Shown here one piece after another: positions 27,222 to 35,113 of a DNA stretch of 64,000 bases; the stretch's first letter is position 1, and the number at the start of each line of letters is the position of its first letter. Origin of the DNA: CALHVX01 sp039198065 (GTDB lineage: Bacteria > Pseudomonadota > Gammaproteobacteria > Pseudomonadales > Azotimanducaceae). The notes beneath the pieces are model-generated. The model had not been told where the DNA came from and did not search any database. It saw only the letters and a list, made by a program, of their open reading frames with translations. Both the position numbers and the translations under genes were made by a program. The stretch spans positions 62,001 to 126,000 of the forward strand of contig JBCCTU010000011.1 in NCBI GenBank assembly GCA_039198065.1, written 5' to 3'.

Positions 27222-27941
27222 ATGAGTGATTCGGGCGATGTGGAATCGGCGCGACTTCTCGTCGTCGATGACGATCCTGAGCTGCGTGAACTCACCTGCG
27301 CCTATCTCGAGAAGCAGGGCTTCGACGTTGCCGCAGTGGAGTCCGGTGAAGCGATGGATGCGCACCTTGCTGATCATGAAGCGGACCTCATCGTGCTCGA
27401 TCTCATGTTGCCCGGGGAACACGGGCTGTCGATCGCGCGTCGCATCAAAGGCGCTCTCAATCTGCCGGTCATCATCGTTTCCGCCCAGGGCGAAGACGTG
27501 GATCGGATCGTGGGGCTTGAGATCGGTGCCGACGACTATCTGGGCAAACCGTTCAATCCGCGGGAGCTTTTAGCGCGCATCCGGGCCGTGTTGCGACGGG
27601 CGCGGGCGGTGACGCCGGAGCGCGCTGACCGTCCCATTCGGTTTGGGGCCTTCGAGCTCGATCGTTCGGCACATCGCTTGAGTCGCGGCGGAGAAACGGT
27701 ATCGCTAACGACCGGCGAGTTCGATCTGCTTGCGATCCTCGTTTCGGAGCCGAACAAGGTGCTTGATCGTGACCGTATCCTCGATCGTTTGACCGGTGCT
27801 GAGCGTTCGCCGTTCGACCGCAGTATCGACGTGCGGATCACCCGACTGCGCGGCAAGATCGAGGACGACCCATCGGCCCCACGTTTTATTCGTACGGTCT
27901 GGGGAAAGGGCTACATGTTCTGTCCCGATGGTGACGGATAA
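27222..27941 (+). CDS. OmpR-type response regulator
   Basis: DNA-binding response regulator of 239 aa from ATG 27222. The receiver domain has the acidic pair in LLVVDDDPELRE, phospho-Asp in LIVLDLMLPGEHGL, and Lys in DDYLGKPFNPRELLARI. The C-terminal winged helix shows LTTGEFDLLAILVSEPNKVL, RSIDVRITRLRGKIEDDP and VWGKGYMF, standard for OmpR/PhoB. Its last 14 nt overlap the start of the sensor kinase, so they are translated together. Closest in style to the OmpR/EnvZ group; targets are unknown, the OmpA gene downstream being one possibility. Confidence 0.94.
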   Translation: MSDSGDVESARLLVVDDDPELRELTCAYLEKQGFDVAAVESGEAMDAHLADHEADLIVLDLMLPGEHGLSIARRIKGALNLPVIIVSAQGEDVDRIVGLEIGADDYLGKPFNPRELLARIRAVLRRARAVTPERADRPIRFGAFELDRSAHRLSRGGETVSLTTGEFDLLAILVSEPNKVLDRDRILDRLTGAERSPFDRSIDVRITRLRGKIEDDPSAPRFIRTVWGKGYMFCPDGDG

Positions 27942-29256
27942 GGCGCCGCGCCGGGGGCGGTTTGCCGATACGTCCCTGCTGTTGCGAACCAACCTGATTG
28001 TCGGGTTGTCCGTCGCAATTATCGCGCTCATCGCCACCGTTTCGCTGTACACCTTTGTCATCCGGCCCATTTCGCTCCGCTCGGCAGACGACGCGGCGGC
28101 GCTCGTCGTTCTGTCGGCGCAAACCTGGGTCGAGTTGCCGCCTGCCGCGCGGCCATTCTTTGAGTTAGAGATGGCCGAGAACCACGACTTGATTCTGAGT
28201 GCAGACGTTCGTGAGCTACCGGTAGCCAAGGACCTCGACGGCTTTACGGAACTGATCCGCGATCGGCTTGCGGTGCGTCTCGACGTGCCGATTGCATTCC
28301 TTGCTGCCGACGAACTCCTGTGGGCTAACGTACCCATGGCCGGGTCGATGCTGCAGATCGGCTTTGCGCCGAGCTTTCGTGCGGTGCAGCCGCTGTTTCC
28401 GGCGGTGATCATTACGGTCCTGGGGGTCGGTGTGGTCCTGCTCACGTCGCTGTCGCTGGCCCGACGGGTGACCCGCCCGCTGGTGCAGGCGGCCAAGCGG
28501 GCGGAAACCTTTCGTGGCGCCTCGGACTTTGAACCGTTGCCGGAAGAAGGGCCTCGGGAGCTCGTTTCGCTGGCGCGCAACTTCAACACCATGGCTCGGG
28601 ACATCGCCAACCTGCTGGCCAATCGAACGACGCTCCTGGCCGGCATCAGCCACGATCTCCGTACACCGCTGACGCGAATGCGGTTGGCGCTGGAGCTGCT
28701 GCCGGACGATGTCGATCGCGACCTCGTCGAGCGGCTGGAGCGCAACCTCAGCGGCATGGAAGCGCTGATCAATGATGCGCTACAGCTCGCCCGGGGAACG
28801 CAGGAGAAACCTCAGCCCATTGACCTGGCCGCGTTTGTGCGCGACGTCGTCAGCCGCTACGACCGCCCGCCACCGGTTGATGGACCGACAGCCATGGAGC
28901 CAATCCGGGTCGCGCCCGGGGCGTTGCAGCGCGTCCTGACGAATCTCATCGATAACGCGGTCCAGCATGCGAACGATGTGCGGGTGGAGATCGGGGTAGG
29001 TCTGGTGGATGTTGTGGACCAGGGGCCCGGGATACCGGACGCTGAGCGGGACAACGTCTTCCAGCCGTTCTACCGCCTGGATCGCTCCCGCAGCGTGGTT
29101 ACCGGCGGCAGCGGTCTCGGGCTCGCCATCGCCCGCCAGCTCTGTGAAACCCACGGCTGGCTCGTTGAACTACTCGCTGCCCCAGAGGGGGGTACCTGCG
29201 CTCGGGTTTGGCTGTTGCCTGCGGAGCTGGGTGCACGAACCCCGGCGCGTGCATGA
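27928..29256 (+). CDS. EnvZ-like sensor histidine kinase
   Basis: Inner-membrane sensor kinase of about 442 aa, starting at ATG 27928 inside the regulator gene. Layout: membrane helix at about 20-42, periplasmic domain of about 100 residues, second helix near VIITVLGVGVVLLTSLSLA, HAMP (TRPLVQAAKRAE), HisKA with the phospho-His in LLAGISHDLRTPLTRM, and HATPase with NLIDNAVQHA, DQGPGIPDAERDNVFQPFYR and GGSGLGLAIARQLCETHGW. All catalytic boxes are intact. It phosphorylates the regulator encoded just upstream. The signal is unknown; no known ligand motif is visible in the periplasmic part. Confidence 0.93.
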   Translation: MVTDKAPRRGRFADTSLLLRTNLIVGLSVAIIALIATVSLYTFVIRPISLRSADDAAALVVLSAQTWVELPPAARPFFELEMAENHDLILSADVRELPVAKDLDGFTELIRDRLAVRLDVPIAFLAADELLWANVPMAGSMLQIGFAPSFRAVQPLFPAVIITVLGVGVVLLTSLSLARRVTRPLVQAAKRAETFRGASDFEPLPEEGPRELVSLARNFNTMARDIANLLANRTTLLAGISHDLRTPLTRMRLALELLPDDVDRDLVERLERNLSGMEALINDALQLARGTQEKPQPIDLAAFVRDVVSRYDRPPPVDGPTAMEPIRVAPGALQRVLTNLIDNAVQHANDVRVEIGVGLVDVVDQGPGIPDAERDNVFQPFYRLDRSRSVVTGGSGLGLAIARQLCETHGWLVELLAAPEGGTCARVWLLPAELGARTPARA

Positions 29257-29439
29257 GCTTCCAGGGGCCGATCGTCATCCCTCTGGATCTCCTAACGCTC
29301 TGAAAATATAAAGGAAATTAGATTTTCCCGGGGCCCTGCTGCGGCAAGCTCATTCCCTTGCAGCTTTCCTCCACACTTCCTCAGCCAGGCTGAAACAACC
29401 GGTTACAAAAGCCGACGCGGGAGAAATTTCGGCGTAACA

Positions 29440-29668
29440 GCTCGCGAAGATACTGGTCCCGTAGCTAAGGCTACAGCAGGGGCACCGCTGATGAGGGTCT
29501 CAGCGTTCGTCGAGTAGTTGGACAATTGATCATCGGAACAATTGGACCACTGGCTCAACGAGCACCGAGGTACTCCGAATCGAGGCTCAGGCGATCTCTA
29601 TCCCCTTGAGGCCTCCCTGAGGTCGACTCCAACCGCCGACCGCCTCTCCAGGTCGGCGGTTTTTATTT
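29440..29668 (+). ncRNA. candidate small RNA ending at a strong terminator
   Basis: The 690-nt gap between the kinase and the OmpA gene has no coding frame but looks structured. Visible are a stem-loop gtagc/gctac (about 29461), one with cgctga/tcagcg (about 29488), and caattg-10 nt-caattg (29523-29544) presenting GGA in its loop with GGA also on both flanks. The stretch ends in a perfect terminator at 29631. GGA in loops is the recognition element of CsrA/RsmA, so a CsrA-sponge type RNA is possible. No promoter or GacA box was recognised. The 5' end is a guess. Confidence 0.3.
29631..29668 (+). terminator. strong intrinsic terminator in the gap before the OmpA gene
   Basis: An 11-bp stem aaccgccgacc / ggtcggcggtt with a 9-nt loop, followed by TTTATTT. 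It lies 375 nt downstream of the kinase stop, too far for a normal operon end, which suggests a separate transcript. Confidence 0.92.
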
Positions 29669-29946
29669 CCTCCTCGTAAATTCCTCGCCTAAGTGGCAAG
29701 TGGCTGGCGTAAGGGCTTGATTTCAGACTGTACAACAGAAGGTCCTTAGCCTAGGCTTCGCCGGATTCGGATCAGGGGGTCCGAACCGGTTAAAGAGCCG
29801 GTGATTGTTACCTCAGCTGGCGTTGGCCCTGTGATGCGGGCGGTCAGCGACGTGATTACAGCCTGATACCCGAGCCCCAGGACCCTGCACATAGAGCGGT
29901 TCAGGAGGCACAGACGGGTGTCTGGCTGACTTAAAGGAGAGACTTG
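29669..29946 (+). promoter_or_regulatory. long leader region and ribosome-binding site of the OmpA-family gene
   Basis: About 280 nt without a gene; it must hold the promoter and 5' leader of the OmpA-family gene. I could not identify reliable -35/-10 boxes. The ribosome-binding site AAAGGAGAG (29932-29940) is six nt before ATG 29947 and favours that start over the TTG at 29944. An inverted repeat, tccgaaccggtt / accggtga-like, near 29790 could be leader structure. Confidence 0.5.
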
Positions 29947-31272
29947 ATGTCAGTGATGAGAGTCGCCGCTCGTACCTTTGCGGCTGCGATCGTGCTTTTC
30001 AGCAGCAGCGCGCTGTACGCCGATGATGAAACGTACGGCGGACCGAACGTCGGCCAGGCCTACATCGTGCCCGGCATTGGCTACCTGCAGGCGCCCGACG
30101 ATTTCGGCAGTGAAGACGAAAGTGTTGGCCTGACCGGAATCATTGGTTTCCCTATGACCGATCGCTTCCTCGCGGAAGTTATGATTGGTTCCTATGAGTT
30201 TGATTTCGACCTCAACGGTCAAACGGGAACCGACGACGCCAACTCCTTCTGGTTGAACGGCCTGTGGAAGTTCATGCCGCAGCGCGGAGCTTGGCAACCC
30301 TTCGCCACCGTCGGTGTTGGCCGAACGGATTTCGAATTTGAAGGCGTGGCCGACGACATCGACGACGACCAGGCAAACCTCGGTGTCGGCGTGTTTGGCG
30401 CGTTGAGCCCGCGCTTTTCCCTGCGCGCGGATGTTCGCGGCGTCTACAGCGAAGAGGCAGGCAGTTTCTCGCCCTTCGTGTTCATGGGCTTGTCCGCCAT
30501 TCTCGGGCCCGTAGATAAGGCCGCCCCCGCTGATACCGACGGTGACGGCGTGCCGGACCGAAACGACGACTGCCCCGGTACGCTTGCTGGGCGTGACGTC
30601 GGCCCCGACGGCTGCGAGCTCGACAGCGACGGTGATGGCGTCGTCGACGGTGATGACATGTGCCCCGATACACCCGCTGGCGTCGAGGTTGACAGCCGCG
30701 GTTGTCCTCCGGATGCCGACACGGACGGCGACGGTGTCGCGGATAAGGACGACGACTGCCCGAACACACCGGCCGGCGTTGAGGTAAACCGCAACGGCTG
30801 TGCCCTCGACTCCGACGGCGACGGCGTACCGAACTACAAGGACCAGTGCCCGAACTCTGAGGCTGGCGCGCTCGTTGACGAGAACGGCTGCTACGTCGTG
30901 CTCGAGGAAGATGTGACGATCGACATGTCGATCGAATTCGACACCAACTCGGCCGACATCCGCAGCTCCGAGATCCCGGAGATTCGCGACGCGGTTACGT
31001 TCCTCCGTCAGTTCCCGGCGGCCAACGCGGTCATCGAAGGACATACGGACGACACCGGGGCCGAGAGCTACAACCAGCAGCTGTCTGAGCGCCGCGCCCA
31101 GTCGGTATACAACTATCTGATCAACCAGGCCGGCATTCCCGCAGCTCGGCTGACCTACGTCGGCTACGGCGAGTCGCGACCGATCAGCAGCAACGACACC
31201 AACGAGGGCCGACAGCGCAATCGCCGTGTGTCCGCGGTGCTGTCTGCGACCCGGGAAGTACGGGCGCAGTAG
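29947..31272 (+). CDS. OmpA family porin-like protein with thrombospondin type 3 repeats
   Basis: Outer-membrane protein of 441 aa. A signal peptide (cleavage after ALYA) is followed by an eight-stranded barrel-type domain to about 190. Four or so Ca2+-binding thrombospondin type 3 repeats come next (DTDGDGVPDRNDDCPGT, DSDGDGVVDGDDMCPDTPAG), and finally the OmpA peptidoglycan-binding domain (SADIRSSEIPEIRDAV, VIEGHTDDTGAESYN, QQLSERRAQSV) with its conserved Asp and Arg. It tethers the outer membrane to the cell wall, and the Asp-rich linker should stiffen with calcium, a layout frequent in marine and soil gammaproteobacteria. A perfect terminator follows. Confidence 0.95.
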   Translation: MSVMRVAARTFAAAIVLFSSSALYADDETYGGPNVGQAYIVPGIGYLQAPDDFGSEDESVGLTGIIGFPMTDRFLAEVMIGSYEFDFDLNGQTGTDDANSFWLNGLWKFMPQRGAWQPFATVGVGRTDFEFEGVADDIDDDQANLGVGVFGALSPRFSLRADVRGVYSEEAGSFSPFVFMGLSAILGPVDKAAPADTDGDGVPDRNDDCPGTLAGRDVGPDGCELDSDGDGVVDGDDMCPDTPAGVEVDSRGCPPDADTDGDGVADKDDDCPNTPAGVEVNRNGCALDSDGDGVPNYKDQCPNSEAGALVDENGCYVVLEEDVTIDMSIEFDTNSADIRSSEIPEIRDAVTFLRQFPAANAVIEGHTDDTGAESYNQQLSERRAQSVYNYLINQAGIPAARLTYVGYGESRPISSNDTNEGRQRNRRVSAVLSATREVRAQ

Positions 31273-31309
31273 TTGTCTGATTTCGTTCCCTCGCGGGAAT
31301 TGCGATACT

Positions 31310-31336
31310 GGCCGCCTCATATGAGGCGGCCTTTTT
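31310..31336 (+). terminator. intrinsic terminator after the OmpA-family gene
   Basis: Perfect palindrome ggccgcctcat / atgaggcggcc followed by TTTTTGTTT. It is 38 nt after the stop and separates OmpA from the DUF2959 gene. Confidence 0.93.
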
Positions 31337-31357
31337 GTTTGTGGGGGAAAAGAAATC

Positions 31358-32008
31358 GTGTCGATCAGCAAAACACTCTTTGGTCTCTGTATCTTTGCGC
31401 TGCTCGGTGGCTGCGAAACCATCAGCTACAGCTTCTGGGAGCAGTTCGGCTATGAGAAACGGGACTTTCTGATCAGCAACATTGAAGCGGCCCAGGAAGC
31501 TCAGGAAGCGGCCAAGGAAGAGTTCGCTGACGCCCTCGAGCAGTTCAGTAGTCTGGTTGCCGTCGAGCCGAGTGGCCTGCGCTCGATCTATGATCGCTTG
31601 AGCGATTCCTACGACGATGCCCGGAGTCGGGCAGAAGATGTGTCGGAGCGGATCGATGACGTCGAAAACGTTTCCGACGACCTGTTTCGCGAGTGGCGAT
31701 CCGAACTCGGCGAGATTTCAAATCCGAACTACCGCAGCGCCAGCGAGCGCCAGCTGAAAGAGTCAGAGGCGAAGTACGCCGATTTGATTCGAGCCATGCG
31801 CCGGGCCGAGTCGCGCATGGATCCGGTGCTAACGGCCTTCAAAGACAATGTGCTGTTTCTTAAGCACAACCTGAATGCGCAGGCCATTGCGTCATTGAAA
31901 ACCGAACTTGTCAGCATCGAGTCGAATGTTTCGACGCTGATTCGCGAAATGGAGACGTCGATTGCCGAGTCGCAGGCATTCATCGAAGACATGTCGCTGA
32001 GCGGCTGA
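31358..32008 (+). CDS. DUF2959 family lipoprotein
   Basis: A 216-aa lipoprotein; the GTG start at 31358 has GGGGGAAAAG upstream. The signal ends in LLGGC (lipobox), followed by the family opening ETISYSFWEQFGYEKRD. The remainder is a long alpha-helical, probably coiled-coil bundle (AAQEAQEAAKEEFADALEQF, NVLFLKHNLNAQAIASLKTE). DUF2959 proteins are common in gammaproteobacteria and have no established function. The gene begins 22 nt after the OmpA terminator and is transcribed in the same direction. Confidence 0.88.
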   Translation: MSISKTLFGLCIFALLGGCETISYSFWEQFGYEKRDFLISNIEAAQEAQEAAKEEFADALEQFSSLVAVEPSGLRSIYDRLSDSYDDARSRAEDVSERIDDVENVSDDLFREWRSELGEISNPNYRSASERQLKESEAKYADLIRAMRRAESRMDPVLTAFKDNVLFLKHNLNAQAIASLKTELVSIESNVSTLIREMETSIAESQAFIEDMSLSG

Positions 32009-32061
32009 GCCGCGCCAGCTAGAGCCACTATCACTGAACGCCTGAATCCAGGGGAGGGTCT

Positions 32062-32562
32062 ATGGCAGTTGATAAGTTTCCTATTGAAGCGAGTCACATC
32101 CTGATGTTTGCGCGCTCGATCGGCGACGCCAACCCGATCTACGAAGACGCCGAGGCAGCGGCACAGACAGAGCCGGGGAAAATTATCGCGCCCCCAACCT
32201 TTGCGCAGGCCAGTGCGCAGTTCGACCCGGACTACTTTCTGCGGCCGAAAATCGGTGCGCCCTGGTTCGGGTCAGGTAAGGAACCCACCGGTGCCAAGCC
32301 GTCGAGTGGCGGCGGGGGAGGCGGTGGCGGTGGTGGGGGCGGTCTGCACGCCGAGCAGCACTTCGAATACCACCGTCATGTCTCGCCGGGGGACGTCCTC
32401 ACGGCCGAAGTAAAGCCCGGCAAGACCTGGGAAAAAGAAGGCAAACGATCCGGCAAGCTGGTGTTTTCCGAGACGATTACGGAATACCGCGATCAGACCG
32501 GCGAACTGGTTATCACGGCGCGCGGTGTCGGTGTGCGCACCGAGCGACCGGTGGATCAGTAA
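32062..32562 (+). CDS. MaoC-like dehydratase, N-terminal (lid) subunit with poly-Gly loop
   Basis: Half-hot-dog protein of 166 aa of the MaoC N-terminal dehydratase group (PF13452-like): IEASHILMFARSIGDANPIY, IAPPTFAQASAQFDPDYFL, LHAEQHFEYHRHVSPGDVL. It lacks the catalytic Asp/His pair of the next gene, so it is expected to be the substrate-holding partner in a heterodimer, as in HadA/HadB or ChsH1/ChsH2 systems. A run of 12 glycines (32308-32343) sits in a loop before LHAEQ. It uses mixed Gly codons, so it is maintained rather than a simple repeat expansion. The partner gene follows 12 nt later. Confidence 0.85.
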   Translation: MAVDKFPIEASHILMFARSIGDANPIYEDAEAAAQTEPGKIIAPPTFAQASAQFDPDYFLRPKIGAPWFGSGKEPTGAKPSSGGGGGGGGGGGGLHAEQHFEYHRHVSPGDVLTAEVKPGKTWEKEGKRSGKLVFSETITEYRDQTGELVITARGVGVRTERPVDQ

Positions 32563-32574
32563 GGGAGGTTTGGC

Positions 32575-32982
32575 ATGGCACTTTCTCACGCGGAACTGAA
32601 AGTCGGTGACAGCTACACGGAATGTTTGGTCGAAGACCTGAAGCGGACCCAGATCGTTCAGTACGCGGGCGCATCCGGTGACTATAACCCGCTCCACACC
32701 GACGAGGTGTTCACCACCCAGGTCGCCGGCTATCCCTCGGTCTTTGCCCACGGCATGCTCACCATGGGCATGACCGGGCGCATGCTGACTAACTATGTCG
32801 GTGACGGGCGCCTTACCAAGTACGGGGTGCGCTTCACGAAGCAGGTCTGGCCTGGCGACACACTGCACGCGACGGCGACGGTCGAAAAGCTTGAAGCGGG
32901 GCTTGTAGACCTGGTGGTGGAAACCCGTAACGAGGCCGGCGATGTCGTGCTGTCGGGCTATGCGCAGGCGCGTATTGACTGA
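32575..32982 (+). CDS. MaoC-like (R)-specific enoyl-CoA hydratase, catalytic subunit
   Basis: Hot-dog hydratase of 135 aa. The hydratase 2 motif is intact: YAGASGDYNPLHTDEVF with the catalytic Asp and His, then FAHGMLTMGMTGRML. An AGGGAGG ribosome-binding site precedes ATG 32575. With the upstream subunit it should hydrate trans-2-enoyl thioesters of bulky or long acyl groups; two-gene MaoC pairs of this type serve steroid side-chain or fatty-acid metabolism. The 3' end overlaps the pectate-lyase-like gene by about 23 nt. Confidence 0.9.
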   Translation: MALSHAELKVGDSYTECLVEDLKRTQIVQYAGASGDYNPLHTDEVFTTQVAGYPSVFAHGMLTMGMTGRMLTNYVGDGRLTKYGVRFTKQVWPGDTLHATATVEKLEAGLVDLVVETRNEAGDVVLSGYAQARID

Positions 32983-34363
32983 ATTGCAGCGTTGCGTCGT
33001 CCTGTTGGCATCGTTGGTCCCGGCGACCGCGGTGCGTGCCGAAGTGCCGGCGTTTCCCGGCGCGATGGGCTTTGGTGCCACGGCTACTGGGGGTCGCGGC
33101 GGGCCGATTGTCAAAGTCGCGAATCTCAACGCGCGAGGTCCCGGTAGCCTGCAGGCTGCGATCGATCAGGCCGGCCCACGCATCGTTGTGTTTGAGGTGT
33201 CCGGGGTCATTTCGGCACCAGAGCTACGCATTGACCACGGGGACCTCACGATCGCTGGCCAGACCGCACCGGGTGCGGGCATTACGCTGAACGGTCGTCT
33301 CGTAGCCAACTACGGCGCTGGGGTGAGCAACCTTGTAATTCGTCACCTACGCGTACGGGCTCCGGCCTACGATGGCTCCGTAGCGGGCAATCAGTACGAC
33401 GCCGTGCAGTTCTCGACGGTCAGCCGGGTAATGCTGGATCACGTCACCGTCAGCCACGGGGTCGATGAGACAGTGGATTTCTGGCGCGCTCGGGACGTAA
33501 CCATTCAGAACTCGAGCATTGAGAGTTCTCAGACGAGGGGGCATCCGGAAGGGGTTCACAACTACGCGTTGATTGCTGGCCCGGACAGCACGCGCATCAG
33601 CGTGTTGCGTAACCTGTTTGCTCACCATCGCGCCCGTACTCCGGCGTTGGCCACCGGGCCTGCGGAAACGGTGAACAATCTTATCTATAACGTGCGCGAT
33701 GCCTGGGTGCACCACAATCAGGCGAATGGCCCCTTCATCATCGAGGGCAACAGCTATGTGCAGGGCGGCGATGCGGAAATGAAACCCGCGCTGCTCGATG
33801 CCGGGCGCGCCAACCCATCGATTCGGTATTTCTACAGCGACAATCGTTTCGACCGCGGTAATGGGTTTGAGCCAATTGACGACCCGGTCAGCCTGAACGC
33901 GTTCGTGTGCGCCTATTTCCGCGATGGCGACTGTCGCGACTACTTCGTCAGCGAGCGGCCGGCGTTTACGATCACGCATCCGGCGCGCGTTCTACCGGCG
34001 AGCGAGGCACGGGAGCTGGTGCTCGATGAGGCCGGCGCCTGGCCTCGGGATCCCTTCAGTGAACAAGTCATTGCCGAGGTTCGAACTCGAACGGGCCGCT
34101 GGGGTAGTCCCGTAACCGCGCTGCTCGGTGATCTGGTGCCGGGGACCGCACCGCGCGACACCGATGGCGATGGACTCCCGGATGACTGGGAACGACGCGA
34201 AGGGCTCGACCCGCAGACGTTTACCGATGTGGCTGAGCTGCGTGCCGACGGCTACAGCCTGGCGGAGCACTATGTAAACGAGCAAGCGATGCGTCTGCGC
34301 GAGATCGATAGCGCTCGACCTCGATCTCGACCAAACCGCCGGTGCTGTTGCAAAAACCGGTAG
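32960..34363 (+). CDS. secreted pectate-lyase-like beta-helix protein with calcium motif
   Basis: Exported parallel beta-helix protein, 467 aa from ATG 32960; TTG at 32975 is another candidate. A signal peptide ends near VRA, then AFPGAMGFGATATGGRGG opens the PL1-like fold. VMLDHVTVSHGVDETVDFW, HPEGVHNYALIAG and NLFAHHRARTPALA correspond to the calcium Asp and catalytic Arg regions of pectate lyase family 1. A DTDGDGLPDDWE motif near 400 is the EF-hand-like calcium loop often fused to such lyases. The last residues (CCCKNR) are unusual. Substrate may be pectin-like or another acidic polysaccharide. It is alone among lipid genes. Confidence 0.85.
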   Translation: MRRRVLTELQRCVVLLASLVPATAVRAEVPAFPGAMGFGATATGGRGGPIVKVANLNARGPGSLQAAIDQAGPRIVVFEVSGVISAPELRIDHGDLTIAGQTAPGAGITLNGRLVANYGAGVSNLVIRHLRVRAPAYDGSVAGNQYDAVQFSTVSRVMLDHVTVSHGVDETVDFWRARDVTIQNSSIESSQTRGHPEGVHNYALIAGPDSTRISVLRNLFAHHRARTPALATGPAETVNNLIYNVRDAWVHHNQANGPFIIEGNSYVQGGDAEMKPALLDAGRANPSIRYFYSDNRFDRGNGFEPIDDPVSLNAFVCAYFRDGDCRDYFVSERPAFTITHPARVLPASEARELVLDEAGAWPRDPFSEQVIAEVRTRTGRWGSPVTALLGDLVPGTAPRDTDGDGLPDDWERREGLDPQTFTDVAELRADGYSLAEHYVNEQAMRLREIDSARPRSRPNRRCCCKNR

Positions 34364-34390
34364 CCCGGAACTGACCCCGCCGGTCTCTCC

Positions 34391-35113
34391 TCAGCCGCGA
34401 GCGGTCGGGTTGTTGAGCTCGCTGGTTGCAGCTTTCGGTAGGAAGCCGTGGCGGCCCGGATTACCGCCGCGTTCTTTGATCATCAACAGCGTATCGATCC
34501 GTTCGTAGAGATCGGCGATCTTTCGCTGCGCTTTGCGCTGTGCAAGTCGCGGGCTCCAGCGGCTCAAGGGCAGGAGATCGCTCGATCCGAGCCCGTCGAT
34601 CACCCAGAGGTGGAGCCCCGTTGGGCGTTCTTCCACGACCAGGTTATGCAGTAGCAGCGCGCGGGACGGGATCCGGTGTTGGATCCAGTATGCGGCGAAG
34701 GTCTCAAGCGCGGTGCTGAGTGCCGGCACAACGCCGTCCTCCCAGACTCGCTGTTTGAGGGTGCGGGCAATTGTGCCGTCCGTGCAGCGCACCAGACCCA
34801 CCTGGATGCCCAGGCCCAGATCGGTGTCGATCATGCCGTGGTACGCGGGGACGTGGTGGTGAAGCGCAGGCCCGATCTGCTTGATCAGCGTCTCCAACGT
34901 GCGCTGTTCGCTGCGATTCTCATCGAACGCAACCGCTGGCTTCAGCTTGCCCTTCAATCCTTTGCGTTTGCGCTTCTCCGCCAGAGAGACGTCCGGATGA
35001 GCAACCTTGACGCAGATCGACGGGTCCTGTGGGTGCACGAAACACAATCGATTGCCGCCGCTCGCGAAGGGCGTTTCCTGTGTCAACAGCAGCCGAGGCG
35101 TAGGGTCAGTCAT
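34391..35113 (-). CDS. YrbL-like (PhoP-regulated network) kinase-fold protein
   Basis: A 240-aa protein from ATG 35113, resembling the YrbL family (protein-kinase-like fold related to LPS core kinases). Seen: FASGGNRLCFVHPQDPSICVK with a kinase-type ATP Lys, EQRTLETLIKQIGPALHHHV, GMIDTDLGLGIQVGLVRCTDG, ALLLHNLVVEERPTGLHLWV (catalytic loop; the usual HxDxxxxN is modified to LHN), and VIDGLGSSDL in place of DFG-Asp. It overlaps the end of the upstream glycosyltransferase by 8 nt, so the pair probably modifies cell-surface saccharide. Substrate unknown. Confidence 0.82.
   Translation of the reverse strand: MTDPTPRLLLTQETPFASGGNRLCFVHPQDPSICVKVAHPDVSLAEKRKRKGLKGKLKPAVAFDENRSEQRTLETLIKQIGPALHHHVPAYHGMIDTDLGLGIQVGLVRCTDGTIARTLKQRVWEDGVVPALSTALETFAAYWIQHRIPSRALLLHNLVVEERPTGLHLWVIDGLGSSDLLPLSRWSPRLAQRKAQRKIADLYERIDTLLMIKERGGNPGRHGFLPKAATSELNNPTARG

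Noticed and set aside
29669..29946. Riboswitch in the OmpA leader
   Set aside because: The leader is long and has some inverted repeats, but no known riboswitch core could be recognised.
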